NCBI RefSeq assembly: GCF_001690355.1 | Contig: NZ_LZHG01000060.1 | Span: forward strand, 62,001 to 126,000 | Direction: 5' to 3' | Source of the DNA: Gilliamella sp. Choc4-2 | Lineage (GTDB): Bacteria > Pseudomonadota > Gammaproteobacteria > Enterobacterales > Orbaceae | Length of the DNA stretch: 64,000 nt | Program-made: the position numbers and the translations under genes | The notes under the pieces: model-generated | What the model was told of the DNA's origin: nothing | Seen by the model: the letters and a program-made list of their open reading frames with translations, nothing else | Database searches by the model: none | Part shown: positions 9,431 through 16,610 of the stretch, in pieces | How positions within the stretch are numbered: position 1 is the stretch's first letter | Layout: every line of letters begins with the position of its first letter

Positions 9431-10246
9431 ATGAGTCAGCGGGTAGCTATTCTTGGCGATGATACCACGACTGGTGGCAAAGTAATTTCAGCATCGGGAC
9501 AAGGTTTTTACGCAAATCAAGGTATAGCTTGTATAGGCGATTATGCATCATGCCCTAAATGTAAAAGTACAGGAAAAATTATTGAAGGCGCTTATAATTT
9601 TATCATTACAGGTAAACCAGCTGCTTATAATGGTTGCGTTATTGCATGCCAATGTACACCTATAGGTTGTAACAAAATTATAGCAACTAAAAGTACAATT
9701 TTTGTTGATGTAGAGAAAAAGAATAACGATAACAATCTAACCAATACTTTGGTTAGAGAAAATAAAATATACAATAATTTAACCAATCAAGCTAAAAACG
9801 ACTCCCAGCAAGAGGTAGAAGCATATTTGTTTACTGTAAGAAATATTACATTTGGATATGGCACTCATTCTGCATTATATATTAATTTTAAAGAAAAAGA
9901 TAAATACCCATTAATTTTCGACCCCAATGGAGATTATATGCGACGATATCGAGGGCAAGCAGAGGCTTTTTATGATGATGGGAGCATTCCTTTTTCAATA
10001 GAAGAATTTGTAAAATATCATGCACAATCCGGTGATTATGTTTCTCAACGTAAAATTTCTTTAACACGTGATCAAGCTATTAATATTGAAGAAAGAGTGC
10101 TTAATGGAAACTATGCAACTCTTGATGGTTTTTATTGTGCATATGCAGTTTCATCAGTTTTAGATGAATATGGACTACAAGATCTTTATATTTTTCCTGG
10201 AAATTTGGAAAAAGCAGTCAAAGAAATCGAAGATGGGAAACAATAA
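9431..10246 (+). CDS. PAAR-domain effector with papain-like C-terminal domain
   Basis: Residues 1 to about 88 form a PAAR-like domain (repeated GGKVISASG / GKIIEGAYNFIITGKPAAYNG and the cysteine-rich CPKC and CQC motifs), which caps the T6SS VgrG spike. Residues about 128-271 form a separate domain with H146 in GTHSALYI, D164 in FDPNGDY and C236 in GFYCAYAV. A histidine before the cysteine is the order seen in circularly permuted NlpC/P60 and LRAT/YiiX-type papain-like enzymes, so a peptidase, amidase or acyl hydrolase toxin is inferred; the substrate is unknown. The next gene follows by 4 nt and encodes a membrane protein, a typical effector-immunity pair. No VgrG is nearby. Confidence 0.75.
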   Translation: MSQRVAILGDDTTTGGKVISASGQGFYANQGIACIGDYASCPKCKSTGKIIEGAYNFIITGKPAAYNGCVIACQCTPIGCNKIIATKSTIFVDVEKKNNDNNLTNTLVRENKIYNNLTNQAKNDSQQEVEAYLFTVRNITFGYGTHSALYINFKEKDKYPLIFDPNGDYMRRYRGQAEAFYDDGSIPFSIEEFVKYHAQSGDYVSQRKISLTRDQAINIEERVLNGNYATLDGFYCAYAVSSVLDEYGLQDLYIFPGNLEKAVKEIEDGKQ

Positions 10247-10250
10247 AAAT

Positions 10251-10685
10251 ATGAAAATTATTAATTTATTTGTCATATTGATCTTTAATCTTATAGGAGC
10301 CTATTTGAGCTACCAATGGTGTTATCAGTTTATCCGAAAACATAGTACACCAGAATCCCATTTTTTAATATTGTATTGCTTGTGTTATTTCTGTTTTATT
10401 CTTATTTCAGTCTTTATGCTAGATAAAATAAAACGACCGTCAGGTTTAGTCTTTTGTGGGATAGTTATTGGTATTTTAATAAACTTTATCTCATGGCTTG
10501 TCCGCCCATTCATTATGGGAGATCACAATACATTAGTTCTAGATATTGACGCAATTATTGCATATCTGTGTATATCATCAGCCGTTACCCTTAATTTTAT
10601 AATATACCCAGCCATTTTATTGTGCTGTCACTACTCAATTTTTTGGATTGAAAAAATATATAAGAAATTCATTTTCAAGCAATAA
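10251..10685 (+). CDS. Small membrane protein, probable immunity to the PAAR effector
   Basis: A 144-residue protein with about four membrane segments, starting 4 nt after the PAAR effector stop, so almost certainly coexpressed with it. I chose the ATG at 10251 because it aligns with the paralogue at 8590; a longer reading frame from 10164 would overlap the effector extensively. Differences from the paralogue cluster in the first 21 residues and a few later positions. Immunity is inferred from gene order. A membrane location would suit an effector that acts in the periplasm or at the envelope. Confidence 0.65.
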   Translation: MKIINLFVILIFNLIGAYLSYQWCYQFIRKHSTPESHFLILYCLCYFCFILISVFMLDKIKRPSGLVFCGIVIGILINFISWLVRPFIMGDHNTLVLDIDAIIAYLCISSAVTLNFIIYPAILLCCHYSIFWIEKIYKKFIFKQ

Positions 10686-10734
10686 TAGATGTTTCCCCAT
10701 AGATAAAATATTAGGCAGTACGCACGAGTATAAA
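10251..10734 (+). repeat. Direct repeat copy B (immunity gene and 3' flank)
   Basis: Partner of 8590-9073 at a constant offset of 1661 bases with no indel. Similarity ends on the right at CGAGTATAAAT (about 10734) and on the left at or near the start codon; the upstream DNA here is effector coding sequence. Confidence 0.9.
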
Positions 10735-10927
10735 TAAAAATAAGATCGCAACTTGTTAAAAAGCATTTAACGATCTAAAAAACAATATTTTTTACTGAAA
10801 CGTAGGGTTACCTGAAACTTTTTGACAAAATTATACTCACTTGTTTACTTAATTTTTTAAAGACAAATGAAAAATTCATGCTAATAAAAAAGATGCTTGC
10901 TAATATATTTTTACGATTGTTTTAATT

Positions 10928-10997
10928 AACCGTATTGAAGTTCAACTAATCTATTGATTTCGTATGAAACTTAAATAGTTAGGTAGCCAATACGGTT
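10928..10997. repeat. Inverted repeat between the PAAR island and rlmB
   Basis: AACCGTATTG (10928-10937) and CAATACGGTT (10988-10997) are perfect 10-bp complements separated by 50 bases. They lie in the convergent gap (10686-11010) between the immunity gene and rlmB, which otherwise shows nothing. There is no T-run next to either arm, so a simple terminator is not obvious. Confidence 0.55.
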
Positions 10998-11010
10998 ATA
11001 ACCATCTAAA

Positions 11011-11772
11011 TTAGGTTCTGATAGCTGATTTTTGCCGAACAATCTCAAATAAACAAACACCAGTTGCAACCGATACATTTAGTGATGACACAATACCCGC
11101 CATAGGAATGCTCACCAATTCATCACAGTGTTCTTTGGTTAAACGGCGCATCCCCTCGCCTTCAGCGCCCATTACTAAAGCAAGTGAAGTTGGGGTGGAT
11201 GTTTTATAAAAGTCAGTTTGATAAAGCGTTCTATCTGCTTCACCAGCGGTACCGACAATCCAAACTTGATACTCATCTTGTAGCATTCGCATAGTGCGAG
11301 CCAAATTAGTCACTCTAACCACAGGAACGCTTTCAGCTGCACCACACGCAACTTTTTGAGCGGTTGAATTAAGTGGCGCTGAACGATCTTTTGGTACAAT
11401 AATAAAACTAACCCCAGCAGCATCAGCAGTTCTTATACAGGCACCTAAATTATGCGGATCGGTCACTCCATCTAAAATTAAGATAACTGGGTTTGGCTGC
11501 CCTTCCATAAGTACAGGAATATCGTTTTCTTGATAACCTCGGCTTGGTTTAACCATGGCTAAAATACCCTGATGTACCCCATTTTTAGATTTTTCATCTA
11601 ACCATTGGCGATTGGCGACTTTAACAGGCAAGCCTAGCTGTTCTAATTCAAGAACCAAGGCATTTAGACGTTTATCTTCACGCCCTTTAATAATAAACAC
11701 TTCAATAATTCTTTCTGGCGAACGTGCTAATAATGCTTCTATTGCGTGCAAGCCATAAACTGTTTCACTCAT
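11011..11772 (-). CDS. rlmB: 23S rRNA (guanosine-2'-O)-methyltransferase RlmB
   Basis: RlmB methylates the 2'-hydroxyl of G2251 in the 23S rRNA peptidyl-transferase loop. The 253-residue SpoU-family protein has an N-terminal L30e-like substrate-binding domain (VYGLHAIEALL) and a C-terminal SPOUT domain with LDGVTDPHNLGACIRTADAAG, the NSTAQKVACGAAE loop and the knot motif LVMGAEGEGMRRLT...IPMAG..SSLNVSVA. It lies 26 nt downstream of rnr, the same order as in E. coli. Confidence 0.96.
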   Translation of the reverse strand: MSETVYGLHAIEALLARSPERIIEVFIIKGREDKRLNALVLELEQLGLPVKVANRQWLDEKSKNGVHQGILAMVKPSRGYQENDIPVLMEGQPNPVILILDGVTDPHNLGACIRTADAAGVSFIIVPKDRSAPLNSTAQKVACGAAESVPVVRVTNLARTMRMLQDEYQVWIVGTAGEADRTLYQTDFYKTSTPTSLALVMGAEGEGMRRLTKEHCDELVSIPMAGIVSSLNVSVATGVCLFEIVRQKSAIRT

Positions 11773-11798
11773 TTATTTATTACTCTTTATCTTATTAA

Positions 11799-14222
11799 CT
11801 ATTTAGTTTTATTCGTTGATTTTGATTTACTCCGTTTTTTACTTTTGGCTTTCAGTTCAACTTTAGCACTTGATTTCATGCTTGATTTAGTGCGTGATTT
11901 TGCTTTTTTTGGGTTACTTGGCTTAGCACTACTTTTTTTACTGGTTGATTTTTTGCCTTTTCGCTTAACGGATAAATCAGCTTGTTGATCTTTTGGGGCT
12001 TGTTTGGACTTCTCTTTTGCCGTTTTCCCCTGACGTTTTGGCTTATTATTACTGCCCACTAATGAAAAATCAATTTTACGTTCTTCAGGATTCACATTAT
12101 CGACTTTTACTTGCACTTTATCGCCCAAACGATAAACGAAACGGCTGTTTTCACCAATCAAACGATTACGCGAACCATCAAAAATATAATAATCATTTTC
12201 TAGCGACGACACATGCACTAAACCATCGATAAATAGATCGTCCAACCGAACAAAGAACCCAAAATTAACCACGCTTGAAATCGTACCGTTAAAAACTTCA
12301 CCCACATGATCTTGCATGTAATCACACTTAAGCCAATCAACTACATCACGCACGGCTTCGTCAGCACGACGCTCAGTCATTGAGCAGTGTTCACCAAAGT
12401 AAAGCATTTCATTTGTATCATAACGATACCCTCCCGTTTTACTGGTTTTATGTTTTTCATTAGCCAAAATCCATTTAATAGCGCGATGCAAAAGCAAATC
12501 AGGATAACGACGAATTGGTGAGGTAAAGTGCGCATATTCGTCAAGCGCTAAACCAAAGTGCCCTCGATTTTCGGGATCATAAATGGCTTGCTTCATTGAA
12601 CGTAAAATCACGGTTTGCAACATATCATGATCGGGGCGAGCTTCAATAGCAACCATTAATTCGGCGATATCTTTCGGTTTTGGGTTGTTTCCTCCTGCTA
12701 GTGATACGCCTAGCTCACTTAAAATACTACGCAGATTATTCATGCGATCTTCATCAGGTCTATCATGCACTCGGAATAATGAAGGCACATCAGCTTTAAT
12801 CACTAATTTCGCTGCTGCTACATTAGCTAAAATCATGCATTCTTCAATGATTTTATGTGCCACATTACGCTGTGCCAGCTCAATACTTTCAATACGTTTA
12901 TCGGCATTAAAAATAAATTTTGGCTCTTCGGACTCAAAGCCTATCGCACCACGGACCACACGGGCTTTATCAAGCACATTATAAAGTCCATAAAGATTTT
13001 CAAGATGAGGGACTAAATCATGATAATGCTCACGAAGTTCTTCATCTCCCTCTAAAATCTTCGCCACTTTGGTATACGTTAACCGAGCATGCGAATTCAT
13101 CACGGCTTCGTAAAACTCATACCCTGTTAATCGTCCTTTGTTCGATACGGTCATTTCGCACACTAAGCATAAACGATCAACTTGCGGATTTAACGAACAA
13201 AGCCCATTGGATAACACTTCTGGAAGCATTGGTACAACTCGTGAAGGAAAGTAAACCGATGTCCCCCGTAAACAAGCTTCTTTATCTAACGCCTTACCTG
13301 GTCTAACATAGTAACTTACATCTGCAATAGCCACCCATAAACGATAGCCGCCTCCGCGGTTTTTTTGACAATAAACCGCATCATCAAAATCACGCGCATC
13401 TTCACCATCAATTGTTACCAAAGGCAATTGACGCAAATCTCTTCGCCCTTTTTTGGCGCTTTCTGGCACTTGTTCGGTAAACTTGCTAACTTCTTTTTCA
13501 ACAGCCTTTGGCAATTCATAAGGGATTTCATGATTCCGCAGGGCAATATCAATTGCCAAATTAGTTCCCATTATTTCGCCAAGCACTTCTTTTATTACAC
13601 CTACCGCTTTTTGACGGCGTTCAGGACGTTGTTGTAACTCAACTACCACCACTGTTCCCATACGAACTGTGCGGCTAGGTTTGCCTGCAATTAAAATATC
13701 AAAGTTTAAACGACTATCATCAGGGACAACAAAACCAACCCCTTGCTCAATAAAATATCGCCCGACAATAAAATTACTACGAGGCTCTAAAATTCGAACC
13801 ACTCGAGCTTCAGTTTTACCACGATATTTAGTCCCCATTGGCTGCGCTAAAATCACATCACCTTGTAACACCTTTTTCATTTGCTCTGGCGATAAAAAGT
13901 AGTCTTCAGGAGTGCCTTCTACCCGTAAAAAACCAAAGCCGTCACGGTGTGCAATCACACTGCCTTTTACCATATCAAATTTTTCAGGCAGGGCATAACA
14001 TTTCCGGCGAGTAAACACCACTTGACCATCACGCTCCATTGCACGTAAACGACGATGTAACGCTACTTTTTGTTCATCATTTTTTATCGCCATTGCTTGA
14101 GCAATGGTTTCTAAACTTGCTGGTTTGGCTTCTTGTTTAAGGTAATCTAAAATAAGTTCACGGCTAGCTATTGGGGAATCATACTTCTCGGCTTCGCGGT
14201 CAAAAAAGGGATCTTCTATCAT
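11799..14222 (-). CDS. rnr: Ribonuclease R
   Basis: RNase R is a processive 3'-5' exoribonuclease that degrades structured RNA and takes part in trans-translation and rRNA quality control. The 807-residue protein has an N-terminal winged helix, cold-shock domains, the RNB catalytic core with [16 protein letters not shown] supplying metal-binding aspartates, a C-terminal S1 domain ([18 protein letters not shown]) and a very lysine/serine-rich tail of about 80 residues. The ATG at 14222 is chosen because homologues begin xxDPFxxREAEKY and a GGATA sequence lies just upstream; a frame extending to 14258 adds 12 unconserved residues. Confidence 0.95.
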   Translation of the reverse strand: MIEDPFFDREAEKYDSPIASRELILDYLKQEAKPASLETIAQAMAIKNDEQKVALHRRLRAMERDGQVVFTRRKCYALPEKFDMVKGSVIAHRDGFGFLRVEGTPEDYFLSPEQMKKVLQGDVILAQPMGTKYRGKTEARVVRILEPRSNFIVGRYFIEQGVGFVVPDDSRLNFDILIAGKPSRTVRMGTVVVVELQQRPERRQKAVGVIKEVLGEIMGTNLAIDIALRNHEIPYELPKAVEKEVSKFTEQVPESAKKGRRDLRQLPLVTIDGEDARDFDDAVYCQKNRGGGYRLWVAIADVSYYVRPGKALDKEACLRGTSVYFPSRVVPMLPEVLSNGLCSLNPQVDRLCLVCEMTVSNKGRLTGYEFYEAVMNSHARLTYTKVAKILEGDEELREHYHDLVPHLENLYGLYNVLDKARVVRGAIGFESEEPKFIFNADKRIESIELAQRNVAHKIIEECMILANVAAAKLVIKADVPSLFRVHDRPDEDRMNNLRSILSELGVSLAGGNNPKPKDIAELMVAIEARPDHDMLQTVILRSMKQAIYDPENRGHFGLALDEYAHFTSPIRRYPDLLLHRAIKWILANEKHKTSKTGGYRYDTNEMLYFGEHCSMTERRADEAVRDVVDWLKCDYMQDHVGEVFNGTISSVVNFGFFVRLDDLFIDGLVHVSSLENDYYIFDGSRNRLIGENSRFVYRLGDKVQVKVDNVNPEERKIDFSLVGSNNKPKRQGKTAKEKSKQAPKDQQADLSVKRKGKKSTSKKSSAKPSNPKKAKSRTKSSMKSSAKVELKAKSKKRSKSKSTNKTK

Positions 14223-14409
14223 AAAGGGATATCCTGTGACTAATATTAACGCTAGCATAACATAGAGTTATATAACTTAAAATGAACATTCATTTTTACC
14301 CATGCTATTTCTCTATGTGGTTAAATGCGCTCAAAGGAAAAATACTGTTACCAATAATTTACTAAATATCAATAAGGTATTAATAGCACAACCATTTTAT
14401 CTATAAATA

Positions 14410-15090
14410 TCACTCTTCTAACTCTTCATCAACATCCGATGCCCATTTATATCGACCGCTTACCCCATTTAATGTTTCTAATTTATTCTTTCCAAATACT
14501 TTATAGCTATGCATTCCTTGTACTGGCTCACCATTAACCAGTTTTTCAGAATAACCAAAACGTTTATAGATTTCAGGGTCTTTCACCCAATCAGGAATAT
14601 TTTCAACATGATAGGTAATGTACACATCGCGCACGGTGCCGCCCCCCACGCCATTAATGGTGTCTTTAGTGCGTTTAATTTTATCGACAACCACTCGACC
14701 AAAACAAAAATTAGTTTCAGCAAATGCCCATTTTACATATTTGCGCCCTAAATCGGTGAGGTTATAACGGTATATCGGTTTACCGTCGACTTCGCCTAGG
14801 TATTCCTCGGTAAAAAAGCCTCGCTTGCTAAATAAATGTAAATTCTCATTTTTTAAGCGGTTATGAAATTCTTTCATAGTTTGAGTTGAGAAAGGTAATT
14901 CTTCCCCTTTTAGATGTATAGTGGTATACGGGTACATGGACTCAGTTACTCTGCCCACCATCATACAAATCGCTTTATCGCCAGTTTCATTGTTCCAGTC
15001 ATAAATTTCTTGAATATCCTTTTTATATGGGTAGTTGTCGCAAGCGGTCAACAAGATACCGCATATTGAGAGTGTTAAGATTTTTTTCAT
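14410..15090 (-). CDS. Lipoprotein paralogue 1, probable T6SS immunity
   Basis: A 226-residue predicted lipoprotein: signal peptide MKKILTLSICGILLTAC with lipobox LLTAC (Cys 17), so acylated at the envelope. I do not recognise the family. It is the most distal of three tandem copies behind the VasX-like effector. The central part (YNLTDLGRKYVKWAF through IPDWVKDPEIYKRFGY) is nearly identical in all three. It shares its LKGEELPFSTQTMKEF segment and its acidic DVDEELEE end with copy 3 but WAFAETNF and YSEKLV with copy 2. Immunity is inferred from position and duplication only. Confidence 0.6.
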   Translation of the reverse strand: MKKILTLSICGILLTACDNYPYKKDIQEIYDWNNETGDKAICMMVGRVTESMYPYTTIHLKGEELPFSTQTMKEFHNRLKNENLHLFSKRGFFTEEYLGEVDGKPIYRYNLTDLGRKYVKWAFAETNFCFGRVVVDKIKRTKDTINGVGGGTVRDVYITYHVENIPDWVKDPEIYKRFGYSEKLVNGEPVQGMHSYKVFGKNKLETLNGVSGRYKWASDVDEELEE

Positions 15091-15103
15091 TTTTTATACT
15101 TCG

Positions 15104-15120
15104 CTTAGTCTTTTATATAG
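15104..15120 (-). repeat. Four-codon remnant of the effector 3' end
   Basis: Between the copy 2 stop and the copy 1 start, the minus strand reads TAT ATA AAA GAC TAA GCGAAG, equal to the last codons (Y-I-K-D-stop) of the large effector and its 3' flank. The wider match on the plus strand runs from 15088 to 15120. It is too short to stand alone, but it is exactly where the longer remnant sits before copy 2. Confidence 0.6.
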
Positions 15121-15135
15121 CTGTTACCCAACACA

Positions 15136-15813
15136 CTATTTTAACTCTTTATTAAAATCTGATGCCCATTTATAAACGCCACTTACCCCAGTTAATGTTT
15201 CTAATTTATTCTTTCCAAATACTTTATAGCTATGCATTCCTTGTACTGGCTCACCATTAACCAGTTTTTCAGAATAACGAAAACGTTTATAGATTTCAGG
15301 GTCTTTCACCCAATCAGGAATATTTTCAACATGATAGGTAATGTACACATCGCGCACGGTGCCGCCCCCCACGCCATTAATGGTGTCTTTAGTGCGTTTA
15401 ATTTTATCGACAACCACTCGACCAAAACAAAAATTAGTTTCAGCAAATGCCCATTTTACATATTTGCGCCCTAAATCGGTGAGGTTATAACGGTATATCG
15501 GTTTACCATCGACTTCGCCTAGGTATTCCTCGGTAAAAAAGCCTCGCTTGCTAAATAAATGCAAACTGTCATTTTTTAAGCGGTTATAATATTTAGGCTT
15601 TCTATCAGGGGAAAAAGGTAACTCCTCGCCTTCAATATGTATAGTGGTATACGGGTACATGGACTCAGTTACATCGCCCACCATCATACAAATCGCTTTA
15701 TCGCCAGTTTTATTGTTCCAGTCATAAGTGCCTTGGATTTTTTGTTTATACGGGTAGTTGTCGCAAGCGGTCAACAAGATACCGCATATTGAGAGTGTTA
15801 GAATTTTTTTCAT
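15136..15813 (-). CDS. Lipoprotein paralogue 2, probable T6SS immunity
   Basis: A 225-residue lipoprotein with the same signal peptide and lipobox as its neighbours. Copy 2 differs from the others between about residues 47 and 85 (DVTESMYPY, IEGEELPFSPDRKPKYYNRLKNDSLHLF) and lacks the acidic DVDEELEE tail, ending FNKELK. The first 45 residues are as in copy 3 and the WAFAETNF block as in copy 1. The variable segment would be the natural place for effector-specific contacts. Function is inferred from its place behind the effector. Confidence 0.6.
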   Translation of the reverse strand: MKKILTLSICGILLTACDNYPYKQKIQGTYDWNNKTGDKAICMMVGDVTESMYPYTTIHIEGEELPFSPDRKPKYYNRLKNDSLHLFSKRGFFTEEYLGEVDGKPIYRYNLTDLGRKYVKWAFAETNFCFGRVVVDKIKRTKDTINGVGGGTVRDVYITYHVENIPDWVKDPEIYKRFRYSEKLVNGEPVQGMHSYKVFGKNKLETLTGVSGVYKWASDFNKELK

Positions 15814-15880
15814 TTTTTATACTTCGCTTAATCTTTTATATAGTTGTATGAAAGCAAGAATGGCGTTTTTTCTTGTTTCT
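15811..15880 (-). repeat. 70-bp copy of the effector 3' end in front of lipoprotein copy 2
   Basis: This segment matches 16594-16663 with one difference (GAT for GAC). On the minus strand it reads codons for E/K-Q-E-K-T-P-F-L-L-S-Y-N-Y-I-K-D then TAA, the last residues of the VasX-like effector, followed by the same GCGAAGTATAAAAA leader and ATG. It is a non-functional tip of a second effector gene preserved upstream of its immunity gene. Confidence 0.85.
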
Positions 15881-15915
15881 AATTATTATTTTGCTATCAA
15901 ACTAACTACCCAATA

Positions 15916-16596
15916 TCACTCTTCTAACTCTTCATCAACATCCGATGCCCATTTATAAACGCCACTTACCCCATTTAATGTTTCTAATTTATTCTTTCCA
16001 AATACTTTATAGCTATGCATTCCTTGTACTGGCTCACCATTAACCAGCTCTTTAAAATAACCAAAACGTTTATAGATTTCAGGGTCTTTCACCCAATCAG
16101 GAATATTTTCAACATGATAGGTAATGTACACATCGCGCACGGTGCCGCCCCCCACGCCATTAATGGTGTCTTTAGTGCGTTTAATTTTATCGACAACCAC
16201 TCGACCAAAACAAAAATTAGTATTACCAAATGTCCATTTTACATATTTGCGCCCTAAATCGGTCAGGTTATAACGGTATATCGGTTTACCGTCGACTTCG
16301 CCTAGGTATTCCTCGGTAAAAAAGCCTCGCTTGCTAAATAAATGTAAATTCTCATTTTTTAAGCGGTTATGAAATTCTTTCATAGTTTGAGTTGAGAAAG
16401 GTAATTCTTCCCCTTTTAGATGTATAGTGGTATACGGGTACATGGACTTAGTTACTCTGCCTGCCATCATACAAATCGCTTTATCGCCAGTTTTATTGTT
16501 CCAGTCATAAGTGCCTTGGATTTTTTGTTTATACGGGTAGTTATCGCAAGCGGTCAACAAGATACCGCATATTGAGAGTGTTAGAATTTTTTTCAT
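15916..16596 (-). CDS. Lipoprotein paralogue 3, probable cognate immunity
   Basis: A 226-residue predicted lipoprotein (lipobox LLTAC) directly behind the VasX-like effector: its start lies 14 nt after the effector stop, so it is the likely cognate immunity gene. It begins CDNYPYKQKIQGTYDW as in copy 2, carries the LKGEELPFSTQTMKEF segment of copy 1, and alone has WTFGNTNF and YFKELV. No enzyme motif is visible. A lipoprotein location implies that the effector or its target is met in the periplasm; known VasX immunity (TsiV2) is a membrane protein of another type. Confidence 0.65.
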   Translation of the reverse strand: MKKILTLSICGILLTACDNYPYKQKIQGTYDWNNKTGDKAICMMAGRVTKSMYPYTTIHLKGEELPFSTQTMKEFHNRLKNENLHLFSKRGFFTEEYLGEVDGKPIYRYNLTDLGRKYVKWTFGNTNFCFGRVVVDKIKRTKDTINGVGGGTVRDVYITYHVENIPDWVKDPEIYKRFGYFKELVNGEPVQGMHSYKVFGKNKLETLNGVSGVYKWASDVDEELEE

Positions 16597-16610
16597 TTTT
16601 TATACTTCGC

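Noticed and set aside
10164-10685. Longer version of the immunity gene starting inside the effector
   Set aside because: The extra 29 residues overlap the effector in another frame and are absent from the paralogue at 8590; the ATG at 10251 fits better.
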